64,000 nucleotides of DNA from Salmonirosea aquatica (GTDB taxonomy: Bacteria; Bacteroidota; Bacteroidia; Cytophagales; Spirosomataceae), in NCBI RefSeq assembly GCF_009296315.1, contig NZ_WHLY01000004.1:246754-310753 (forward strand), read 5' to 3'. Position 1 is the first letter of the stretch, and each line of letters opens with the position of its first letter. Both the position numbers and the translations under genes were made by a program. The notes under the pieces are model-generated. The model was not told where the DNA came from. It did no database searches and saw nothing but the letters and a program-made list of their open reading frames with translations. Below are positions 16,654-24,340 of the stretch, one piece after another.

Positions 16654-18390
16654 ATGAACCAGCCCGTCAACTTCGTAGATAATGATAAGGTTGAGCTATT
16701 TAATCAGTTGAATGCCAATAACGTGCGCTACCTGGCCTTCGGAAGCTTTTCGATTAATGCTTACGAACAAGCACGGACCGATAGCACCATCAAACTTTGG
16801 GTAGATCCTACCCAGGATAACATTAAGCAGCTCAACGCGGCCCTATATGCATTGGGGCGAAATCCAATTACATTAGAGTTTGATCCCGAAGTAAAAAAGC
16901 CTCTCAAAACTGAATCGGGCATTGCTACCAGAGACAGTATTGGGGTCGACTTCTACTCCGCCGTCAATGGATTTCAGGTTATAGATTTCACAAAGGTCCA
17001 CGACCGCAAAGCGACGATCAAAGCGCACGAGTTTGCCAGCAGTGCCACCAATAGAGCTTTGCTGATCGACCATATGTCCTTTCCGGATCTCTACCACAAT
17101 ACCGGGTACACCAATGGCAAAGCCAAGGAGTACAACCTGGATGTCCTCTTCAAAGCTGTGAAGGCATTCGACCTGCCCAGCCAAAACATCGCGGAACCTT
17201 CAACCTACCTCAGCATGGAACCTAAAAATAAACCTGAACCAGTCGTGAAATTTTCCAAATCCCAGCAATTCACACCCAATTATCAGAGAAGGGATTTTGC
17301 GAAGATCAGAAATGAGCTTGATATGGAATTGGTGCTTAAGCACTACGGCTACGCGATGAGTGCAAAGTCGAAACCTAATGACAAATGGCGGATTTACAAA
17401 TCAGGAATTGACGGCGACAGTCAGCGCCTGGCGGTCATGAATAATGCTGATAGCGGGTTCAAGGGTTTTGTAGACCTGAACAACAATGCATTCAAGGGAG
17501 ATGTATTCGCCTTTATCAAATATAGAGAAGGCGATTATAAAAACGCTTTTCGGGTAGTGGATCAAATACTCGGTAATCCAGACTATAAGGAAAAGGCTGC
17601 ACAGCTCAAACCGATAATTCCTACCTCTTCTAAGCAGTACCTGAATGATGAGAAGTTGCGTCAGTCCGATTTGATCGAGGAGTACAACTTAACGTTCTTG
17701 CCGGAAAACCAACCCAATTATTTGACAGAAAAGCGAAGCATCTCACCTGAAACGCTCTTTGCTCCAGAATTCAAAAACCAGGTTTTGGCGTCTAAAAAAG
17801 AAGGACATACCAATGTCGCCTTTCCGCTTACATCGAAGAAAGGCAACATTCTGTCGATGGACATGCGGAACGAGGACTTCAAAAATTTTCCACCGGGCTG
17901 CAAGGGCGAAGCTATCTGGAAGAGCAACGAACACGCCAAGCTTAAAACGGATAAGGAAATACTGCTTGACGATGAAAAAATTCTTTTGAATCAGGGTACC
18001 AAGGGAACCGTGTCTAAGTCGAATGGTAGACTTACTTTTCATTCCACACACCCCGACAAGGGGAATCTAGCTGTCGGAATCGAAAAGGCGGACATTGAAA
18101 TTACAACCAACCGGATCATGATCTCGGAATCTCCAATCGATTCCATCTCGTACCACCAGCTTTCACCTCCCGTTTCGGGCGAGTACCGACAATACATTTC
18201 GGCGGCGGGTAATCCCTCCTTCCAGCAAATCGAACAGATTGGCCACATAGTCCAAGCCAACCCCCAAGCTCAGTTCGTAATTGGAATGGATGGCAATATG
18301 GCGGGGAATCGGTTTGCCATCAACATGTTGGCCCTGAAACACCCACGTGCGGGACAATCGCTCCGCGATACTCCCGCACGTGGTATATAA
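16654..18390 (+). CDS. Toprim protein with degenerate nucleotidyltransferase-like N-terminus (frameshifted)
   Basis: A 578-residue product from ATG 16654 (MNQPVNFVDNDKVELF); the open frame extends to a GTG at 16522 inside the previous gene. Residues 1-110 resemble a nucleotidyltransferase fold (NNVRYLAFGSFSINAYEQAR, then TIKLWVDP) but lack the usual catalytic pattern. The middle resembles the DUF3991 zinc-finger/primase-like region (VLKHYGYAMSAKSKPNDKWRIY). The C-terminus has a Toprim core (MISESPIDSISY and VIGMDGNMAGNRFA). These proteins often replace primases on Bacteroidota mobile elements. The reading frame breaks inside the inverted repeat 18343-18383 and probably continues in the next entry. 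Confidence 0.75.
   Translation: MNQPVNFVDNDKVELFNQLNANNVRYLAFGSFSINAYEQARTDSTIKLWVDPTQDNIKQLNAALYALGRNPITLEFDPEVKKPLKTESGIATRDSIGVDFYSAVNGFQVIDFTKVHDRKATIKAHEFASSATNRALLIDHMSFPDLYHNTGYTNGKAKEYNLDVLFKAVKAFDLPSQNIAEPSTYLSMEPKNKPEPVVKFSKSQQFTPNYQRRDFAKIRNELDMELVLKHYGYAMSAKSKPNDKWRIYKSGIDGDSQRLAVMNNADSGFKGFVDLNNNAFKGDVFAFIKYREGDYKNAFRVVDQILGNPDYKEKAAQLKPIIPTSSKQYLNDEKLRQSDLIEEYNLTFLPENQPNYLTEKRSISPETLFAPEFKNQVLASKKEGHTNVAFPLTSKKGNILSMDMRNEDFKNFPPGCKGEAIWKSNEHAKLKTDKEILLDDEKILLNQGTKGTVSKSNGRLTFHSTHPDKGNLAVGIEKADIEITTNRIMISESPIDSISYHQLSPPVSGEYRQYISAAGNPSFQQIEQIGHIVQANPQAQFVIGMDGNMAGNRFAINMLALKHPRAGQSLRDTPARGI
18343..18383. repeat. Perfect hairpin at the Toprim frameshift
   Basis: Arms CCACGTGCGGGA (18343-18354) and TCCCGCACGTGG (18372-18383) enclose a second small stem ATCGC / GCGAT with loop TCC. 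The open frame switches here. A hairpin inside coding sequence at a frame break suggests a template-switch mutation or a polymerase/assembly artefact. Confidence 0.75.
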
Positions 18391-18970
18391 CAACCCCACA
18401 CCGGTAACCGGAGCGGGGGCCGAGGCAACAGATGTAAAAGAAGTGGGGCATAATACACTGACGATCGAAATAAAATACCCGCTGAGTGAGGAAGCGGGAT
18501 TCCGGGCGGTTTTGGCAGAAAATGCGGGCGTAATCAACCGAGTGATTGATAAGATGAATATGTTTCAACGAAAAGATAAGAAAGCGAACGAACTCCGGCG
18601 GGAGAATCTGATTGAAACCGATACAAATGTCCTGCGGACAATAACGGAGATCAAATTTCCGAACGCAGGCAGAATGCTGGAAGCCGCGCTGTATCAATTA
18701 GAGGTGGAAATCGAAAGGAGGGACGGAAGAAAACTGACGAACATAGTCAAACCCACGGCAACACAAAATGACTTCAACGATGTTTTAAGAAATCGGAACG
18801 GAAAGAGCTTGCCGACTTCCAGCAACCTGGTAATGGGACAATGGTCGCTCTTGTCATTTCTCCAACAGACCAGACATACCCCCATTATACCATCAGAAGC
18901 GAAGACCCAGCAATCCTATGACGATTCAAAGGATGAAGGGCCACCCAGAAAGAAAGGGCTGAAATTATGA
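18347..18970 (+). CDS. Probable C-terminal continuation of the Toprim protein (+1 frame)
   Basis: Open frame of 207 codons overlapping the end of the Toprim gene in another frame. Useful homologous sequence probably begins after the hairpin at VVYNNPTPVTGAGAEATD. It contains helical and strand segments (HNTLTIEIKYPLSEEAGF, NVLRTITEIKFPNAGRML) and a polar tail rich in K. No start codon with a sensible leader is present, so I read it as the displaced C-terminus of the 16654 gene rather than a separate gene. It is followed by a clear terminator. Confidence 0.55.
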   Translation: MRDNRSAILPHVVYNNPTPVTGAGAEATDVKEVGHNTLTIEIKYPLSEEAGFRAVLAENAGVINRVIDKMNMFQRKDKKANELRRENLIETDTNVLRTITEIKFPNAGRMLEAALYQLEVEIERRDGRKLTNIVKPTATQNDFNDVLRNRNGKSLPTSSNLVMGQWSLLSFLQQTRHTPIIPSEAKTQQSYDDSKDEGPPRKKGLKL

Positions 18971-18996
18971 CCATACAAAACTTGCACACTATCAAG

Positions 18997-19025
18997 GGCT
19001 TTCCTCCAAAGGAAAGTCTTTTTTT
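18997..19025 (+). terminator. Intrinsic terminator
   Basis: Stem GGCTTTCC / GGAAAGTC (one G-U pair) with loop TCCAAA, followed by seven T. It lies 27 bp after the stop at 18970. Confidence 0.8.
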
Positions 19026-19073
19026 GTACCAAATGGGAAGAAGGGTTTTCTCTCCAAATTGTGCTTAGCTAAG

Positions 19074-19104
19074 TTGTAACAATCAAGATAAAGTGGTATC
19101 TTTA
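19074..19104 (+). promoter_or_regulatory. Promoter of the DUF932 gene
   Basis: TTG at 19074-19076 and TATCTTTA at 19097-19104 with a 20-bp spacer, close to the Bacteroidota consensus. It is about 55 bp before ATG 19160 and just after the previous terminator, so the DUF932 gene has its own transcript. Confidence 0.5.
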
Positions 19105-19159
19105 GATAGTTAAGCAGTTGACAGACTGCCATTTACAAACCTCTTAATTAATTTTTATC

Positions 19160-20065
19160 ATGGTAAATCAAAATCCATCAATCGTCACTACCCTTTCAGA
19201 TTGGGAGGTAATTCAGTCCAAAATCTCCGCATCATCCCTGGTAGGAAACGTGGAGCTGCAAGGCTACAAAGCCATCCTGAGAAGCGATACTGGAGCCTTG
19301 TTAAATGTCTGCAAAAAAGGGTACAACCCCATGTCCAATGCTTCCTTTATCCGAAGCGTTGAGCGGTTCGCCGATGTTACCAACTTTCCAATCGAGGCAA
19401 TCTATGAGTTAGAAGGTGGAAAAAAAATGCTTGGTTTCCTCAAATGCACGGAGCCATTCGAGGTCGGCGGCTTTGAGTTCAAAGACTATCTGATGATTGG
19501 GAACGGCCACGATGGTCAGACCACGTTCTTTGTCGGAAATTCTAATGTGATGATTCGCTGCCGAAACCGATTTGCCCGGCAGTACCGCGCCCTGAAAGTG
19601 AAGCACTCACGCGGACTTGAGTTTGGCGTGGAAAGGATTCAGGAGGAATTTTTCAACTACCGGAAAAGCCTCAACGCTTTCTACAGGAGTATGAATGATT
19701 TTACCAAAGTGGAAGTGTCGAAAGAGATTCACGACAGCCTGGTAGCCCGTCTGGCAAACCTCAGTAAGGAGGAGCGGCTAGGCCATGCCGAAATCAGTAC
19801 CCGCAAGCAAAACATTGTTTCGATCATTGAAGCCTGCTTTAGAACAGAAATGGCTGATACCGGATATACTCTTTTTGGCCTGTTCAACGGCTTGACCAAC
19901 TACACGACGCATGAATTAGGCGTAACTGCTGACAATGGAATGTCCATGTTCAACCGTGCGGAGCGGCTTAATTTGGAGGGCTATCAACACTGTCTCAACA
20001 TTGCCAAAGGCCACCAACTTTTGAAGTCCTGCGAATTACCCGTTTTCGCCAATCTCATAGCTTAA
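19160..20065 (+). CDS. DUF932 phage/plasmid-type protein
   Basis: A 301-residue protein of the DUF932 family found on many plasmids and phages. Recognisable segments include GYKAILRSDTGALLNVCKKG near residue 34 and DYLMIGNGHDGQTTFFVG near 111, then VMIRCRNRFARQYR near 131. The molecular function is not established. It stands alone between its own promoter and a perfect 15-bp hairpin, suggesting strong independent expression. Confidence 0.85.
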   Translation: MVNQNPSIVTTLSDWEVIQSKISASSLVGNVELQGYKAILRSDTGALLNVCKKGYNPMSNASFIRSVERFADVTNFPIEAIYELEGGKKMLGFLKCTEPFEVGGFEFKDYLMIGNGHDGQTTFFVGNSNVMIRCRNRFARQYRALKVKHSRGLEFGVERIQEEFFNYRKSLNAFYRSMNDFTKVEVSKEIHDSLVARLANLSKEERLGHAEISTRKQNIVSIIEACFRTEMADTGYTLFGLFNGLTNYTTHELGVTADNGMSMFNRAERLNLEGYQHCLNIAKGHQLLKSCELPVFANLIA

Positions 20066-20074
20066 TTCCCTCAC

Positions 20075-20111
20075 TGTTTCCCGTCCGGGATAAACACCCG
20101 GACGGGAAACA
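20075..20111 (+). terminator. Perfect 15-bp hairpin after the DUF932 gene
   Basis: TGTTTCCCGTCCGGG (20075-20089) and its exact complement (20097-20111) with loop ATAAACA. It starts 10 bp after the stop. There is no T tract, so it may be an mRNA-stabilising 3' end or a weak terminator. Confidence 0.6.
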
Positions 20112-20152
20112 TTCAAAACATCAATACTCAGAATCCAACCTACTCGCAGAAA

Positions 20153-20341
20153 ATGAGCCAGCTCGCCAAAGAGCAAGTAAGCGCTCATATGGTCAGAAAT
20201 AAGGACTTGTTTGTTTTTGGCAGTAAAGGAGCCTGTTTAAGAATCATAGATTTTTTTCATACACAACACAAATACGCCACCCTGAGCTTTGCCATTGATC
20301 CTTGGTATATCCATTATGTGACCGTTTTCGACTATGAGTGA
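20153..20341 (+). CDS. Unknown 62-residue protein
   Basis: A small open frame (MSQLAKEQVSAHMVRNKDLF) flanked by two strong hairpins, 20075-20111 and 20359-20397. It has a plausible hydrophobic core (DLFVFGSKGACLRIIDFF, HYVTVF). No family is recognised. The placement as an isolated unit with a terminator directly after its stop supports a real gene. Confidence 0.5.
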   Translation: MSQLAKEQVSAHMVRNKDLFVFGSKGACLRIIDFFHTQHKYATLSFAIDPWYIHYVTVFDYE

Positions 20342-20358
20342 GCGAAAATAGTCGGGTG

Positions 20359-20397
20359 CAAAGAAGGCCGGTAGCCACAAGCTACCGGCCTTCTTTG
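20359..20397 (+). terminator. Strong terminator, 17-bp stem
   Basis: CAAAGAAGGCCGGTAGC (20359-20375) pairs perfectly with 20381-20397 around loop CACAA; the 3' arm ends in a T-rich stretch. It ends the transcript of the 62-residue gene. Confidence 0.8.
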
Positions 20398-20501
20398 CTG
20401 AATCGAGGTCCGAAATCCTCGAAACGTAGTGAACGAACTAAATTAATTAGAATAAAAATTCTACATTTGAAATACGCTAATTAATAATTAATATTTTGAA
20501 T

Positions 20502-20963
20502 ATGGATCATCCCACAACGAATGAGGATCATCAGAGCGGATACTTTGAAAAAAGCATAAAAAACTATCTGATTGAGCACCACCCGGATTTGATTCAGGGA
20601 GAAGGCATTCAAATCCATCTGATGGAGTTGACCGAGGATGCGCTCACCCTTTTTCAGGCATATGATCGAGCCGGAATGCTACCATATGAAGCGATGGAAC
20701 GCGCCCTCACCGAAACTCTGAAAGATATCTCTTCCCCTTACAGTATTCTAAAAGATTTCCTTATTGAAAATGAAACTTTCCTGAACTATACAACTGGCAT
20801 AGAGGACTTAGACAAACAGGATTTGGTGCTGAAACTTCTAGCTGAAAACGTCGAACAGATTTCCGCCATCCAAATGGCGGCTACCCCAGAAGAAATGACC
20901 CAAGCAAATAAGGAACTGCTGCTAGGGGTAGGGAAAACGCTAATCGCTCTCAATAAAAGTTAA
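20502..20963 (+). CDS. DUF1896-like protein
   Basis: A 153-residue protein from ATG 20502; the longer frame uses TTG 20496. The segment YLIEHHPDLIQGEGIQIHL followed by a helical region with PYEAMERALTETL fits the DUF1896 family found beside the large DNA methylase/helicase of Bacteroidota mobile elements. Biochemical role unknown. A TACATTTG box lies in the AT-rich leader. The methylase/helicase gene follows after 20 bp, so the pair are probably co-transcribed. Confidence 0.7.
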   Translation: MDHPTTNEDHQSGYFEKSIKNYLIEHHPDLIQGEGIQIHLMELTEDALTLFQAYDRAGMLPYEAMERALTETLKDISSPYSILKDFLIENETFLNYTTGIEDLDKQDLVLKLLAENVEQISAIQMAATPEEMTQANKELLLGVGKTLIALNKS

Positions 20964-20983
20964 AATCCCGCCCCAACCCAGCC

Positions 20984-23900
20984 ATGAACAAGATAGAACA
21001 AATGCGGTTGAACCTGACCGCACTACGCCTGGCGTTTGAGATTCATCTCAGTTTTAGAAATGCCAATCCACAGGAGAATATGGTTTTATCACAGTACGCA
21101 GGATTTGGTGGACTGAGTGAAATATTAATTGATCCCAAAAATGATACGCTTTGGACCGACTCCAACAAGCGCATGCGCCCTTCGGTAGAGGAGCTGCACG
21201 ATTTGGTGGAGCTGTATAGACCCAATGATTTCTCCAGGTACCTTCAATCGGCCAGGAATAGTGTCCTCACGGGTTTTTATACACCTGCACCCATCATAGA
21301 GGCGCTTTCCTCCTCCCTGAAAGCCGTCGGCATCTCTTTGAACTCCGTTCTAGATCCCTCGGCGGGAAACGGCAGGTTCATTGAGGTGATTCGAGCCGAA
21401 CATCGCCCAAACGATGTTCTGATGTACGAAAAGGACTTACTGACTGGGCTGTTGCTATCGGCAAGATCAAGTGATACGATCAAAATTGAAGGGTTTGAAA
21501 ACATCGGTGGACAAAAAGCCAATAGGTTCGATCTTGTGACTAGCAATATTCCGTTCGGTAAAATTTCGATATATGATCCCACTTTTTCCAAGAAAGGGCC
21601 AGTCGAAAACCAGTCCACTGCCAAGATTCACAATTACTTTTTCTTGAAAAGTATTGACCTGGCCCGGCCCGGTGGTCTAGTGGCGCTGCTCACGACGGAT
21701 AGTTTTGCCAATACGGAAAGCAACCGTGTATTTCGTGAGAATCTCTTGCAAAAAGCCCGGCTGATTTCAGCAGTGAGGCTGCCCAGCACTCTTTTCAAAA
21801 AAGCAGGAACCGAAGCCGGGTCTGATTTTATCATCGTTCAAAAAAGAGCGAAGCCAGTCACATTGCTTTCCGCGCAAGAAAACTTATTCCTGGAAACGTC
21901 CAACCCATTGCCAGACACCGAAGCCGTCAAGTCCAATCGGTACTTTGATAGTGCACCTAACAAAATTATCCACACAAGCCGGGAGGTTGGCACCAACCAG
22001 TACGGAAAACTGGCACTCATCTACAATCACTCGGGTGATGTGGAACAAATAGGAAGGGAGATTTTCAGGGTTTTCCAGCAAGATCTGCTGAATTTCTTCG
22101 ATCACCGACTTTACCAGGCTAAACCCCTCACCAACAGCAAGAGGAAGACGCTACCTTCTGGCCAGCTTGATTTGTTTTCTACATCTTCCGTTGCTCCTCT
22201 TGCACAACCAACGGCGATTGAATTTACTGGTGACCGTTACGAGCATCTAACTCACGGGAGCATTTTCCAGCAAGCGGGAACGGTTGGAGCACTTCGGATA
22301 GATGACAGCGGAAAAACCGTACTTGAACCCATGCGGCTCTCCACTTCTCAAAAATTACGTTGGGAAATGCTGATTGATATTCGCGACAGCTACTTCAAAC
22401 TGGTACATCAGGAGCGGGATAATCAAACCGAGAGTCCGCAGCTGCGTGAACAGCTCAACGTAAGCTACGACTTGTTCAAAAGCAGCTTTGGCTCTCTAAA
22501 AGATAGGACGAACATTGATACCATTCTGATCGACCCCTCAGGCCGTCAGTTGCTTGCTTTGGAAACCTTCAACGAGCAAGTCAAGACCTACGAAAAGACG
22601 GATATTTTTCACCGTCCGGTTCACGTTGCCCACGCTCATGTTTCGACGTTTACGCCGCAGGAATCCCTGGTCGCTTCCCTGAATCGGTTCGGGACAGTCG
22701 ACTTGGGCTACATGTCCGAAATCTCCGGCGAGACTTCCGATCGCCTTCTAGCGGAATTGAACGAACAGGTATTCTACAATCCCCTCGATGGCGGTTATCA
22801 GATCAAAGATGTTCTCGGGTCAGGCAATATTCAGTTAAAAATCGATCGGATCAAGGGTTTGGCACCAACCGATGCGGTTGGTGCTCTGGAAACTGACCGA
22901 ACACTGCGCTATCTGGAAAGCGTCTGTCCCGAACCTGTCCCGTTTGAGTTGATTGATTTTAACCTGGGGGAGAGGTGGCTCGATACCGCGCTGTACTCCC
23001 GGTTTGCGTCGAGTTTCTTTTCCACGGAGGTTGCAGTGAGCTACGCTTCAGCCATCGACGATTTTGGAGTCAAGGGCTTCGATCACCGCTACAACCCTAA
23101 ATTAACGGAGGAGTACGCCGTCCATTCCAATAGCCGCACCTACACGGGTCTGGATTTGCTCCGTTATGCGCTGCTTGACAACGTACCCGACATCACCAAG
23201 AAGATGGAGGATGGTCAAGGCCGAGAAATCACCGTCCGGGACTCGGAAAAGATACGGCTGGCTTCCCAAAAAATTGATACGATCAGGAACGGGTTTGTCG
23301 ATTGGATGCGGGGATTACCCTTATCCGAGAAAAAAGAGATCGAGGAGACCTACAATCGGCTGTATAATTCGGAAGTGAAGCAGAAGTTCGACGGCTCCCA
23401 TTTGAAATTTCCCCATCTGCGGTTGCAGAATTTGGGAATAAAGGATTTGTACGGCTCCCAAAAGGACACCGCCTGGATGCTGATACAGAATGCGGGAGGC
23501 ATCGTGGACCACGAGGTGGGTACCGGAAAGACGCTGACCATGATCGTCACGGCCTACGAAATGAAACGCCTGGGCTTGGTGGCCAAGCCTATGATCGTGG
23601 GCATGAAGGCCAATGTCGTGGCTATTGCAGAAACCTTCAAAGCGGCCTATCCCGATGCCCGGATTCTCGCGCCCTCCGAACAGGATTTCTCCCGGCCAAG
23701 AAGGGAGAGATTGTTCGATTCCATGGCCAACACCGCCTGGGATTGCATTATTCTCACGCACGACCAATTTGCCAAAATTCCCCAGAGTCTGGATGTCCAA
23801 AGGCGCCTGATCAGTAGCGAGGTGGCCAATCTTGATAAAGACCTGAACGAGCTTAGTAGAACTGATTACCGGGTAGGTACCGCGCTACTAAAAGGCTTGG

Positions 23901-24340
23901 AGAGACGAAAGGTTTCTCTTACGAACAACCTAAATTCGGTACTACACCAAATTGAACAGAAGAAGGATAATATTTTGGATTTCGAGAAAATGGGGATTGA
24001 TTTCCTGCAAGTGGACGAGAGCCATAAATTCAAGAACCTGCTTTTCACAACCCGTCACGACCGGGTGGCGGGATTGGGTAATCAGGTAGGTTCGCAGCGG
24101 GCCCTTAATATGCTGTTCGCTGTCAGGACCATCCAAGAGAAGAGGGGAGGAGACTCCGGTGTGGCTTTCTATTCCGGTACCCCCATTTCTAACTCTCTGA
24201 CTGAACTGTACTTGCTTTTCAAGTATCTGCGGCCAAAGGAATTGGAACGTCAGAAAATGGAAAATTTCGATTCGTGGTCTTCTTGGCAGTCTATGCCAAG
24301 AAGACCACGGATTATGAATACTCCGTTACGAATCAGTTAA
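20984..24340 (+). CDS. Giant DNA methylase/helicase of the mobile element, N-terminal part
   Basis: This is the first 1118 residues of a protein that should be about 1690 long. Methyltransferase motifs are DPSAGNGRF near residue 123 and SNIPFGK near 185, a variant of the N6-adenine NPPF motif. The helicase half has Walker A HEVGTGKT near 844 and VDESHKF near 1010. Proteins of this build are hallmark cargo of Bacteroidota plasmids and ICEs and probably modify or protect element DNA. The frame is lost at 24273-24309 inside a perfect inverted repeat; the last about 18 residues (SSWQSMPRRP...) are out of frame. The next entry is the rest. Confidence 0.88.
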   Translation: MNKIEQMRLNLTALRLAFEIHLSFRNANPQENMVLSQYAGFGGLSEILIDPKNDTLWTDSNKRMRPSVEELHDLVELYRPNDFSRYLQSARNSVLTGFYTPAPIIEALSSSLKAVGISLNSVLDPSAGNGRFIEVIRAEHRPNDVLMYEKDLLTGLLLSARSSDTIKIEGFENIGGQKANRFDLVTSNIPFGKISIYDPTFSKKGPVENQSTAKIHNYFFLKSIDLARPGGLVALLTTDSFANTESNRVFRENLLQKARLISAVRLPSTLFKKAGTEAGSDFIIVQKRAKPVTLLSAQENLFLETSNPLPDTEAVKSNRYFDSAPNKIIHTSREVGTNQYGKLALIYNHSGDVEQIGREIFRVFQQDLLNFFDHRLYQAKPLTNSKRKTLPSGQLDLFSTSSVAPLAQPTAIEFTGDRYEHLTHGSIFQQAGTVGALRIDDSGKTVLEPMRLSTSQKLRWEMLIDIRDSYFKLVHQERDNQTESPQLREQLNVSYDLFKSSFGSLKDRTNIDTILIDPSGRQLLALETFNEQVKTYEKTDIFHRPVHVAHAHVSTFTPQESLVASLNRFGTVDLGYMSEISGETSDRLLAELNEQVFYNPLDGGYQIKDVLGSGNIQLKIDRIKGLAPTDAVGALETDRTLRYLESVCPEPVPFELIDFNLGERWLDTALYSRFASSFFSTEVAVSYASAIDDFGVKGFDHRYNPKLTEEYAVHSNSRTYTGLDLLRYALLDNVPDITKKMEDGQGREITVRDSEKIRLASQKIDTIRNGFVDWMRGLPLSEKKEIEETYNRLYNSEVKQKFDGSHLKFPHLRLQNLGIKDLYGSQKDTAWMLIQNAGGIVDHEVGTGKTLTMIVTAYEMKRLGLVAKPMIVGMKANVVAIAETFKAAYPDARILAPSEQDFSRPRRERLFDSMANTAWDCIILTHDQFAKIPQSLDVQRRLISSEVANLDKDLNELSRTDYRVGTALLKGLERRKVSLTNNLNSVLHQIEQKKDNILDFEKMGIDFLQVDESHKFKNLLFTTRHDRVAGLGNQVGSQRALNMLFAVRTIQEKRGGDSGVAFYSGTPISNSLTELYLLFKYLRPKELERQKMENFDSWSSWQSMPRRPRIMNTPLRIS
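24273..24309. repeat. Perfect 16-bp inverted repeat at the methylase/helicase frameshift
   Basis: CGTGGTCTTCTTGGCA (24273-24288), GTCTA, then its exact complement (24294-24309). The right arm encodes the expected AKKTT; the left arm should encode DSW-L-A. Restoring the family pattern FDSWLAVYAKKTTDY requires removing five bases from the left arm, which are exactly those that make it complementary to the right arm. Confidence 0.8.
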
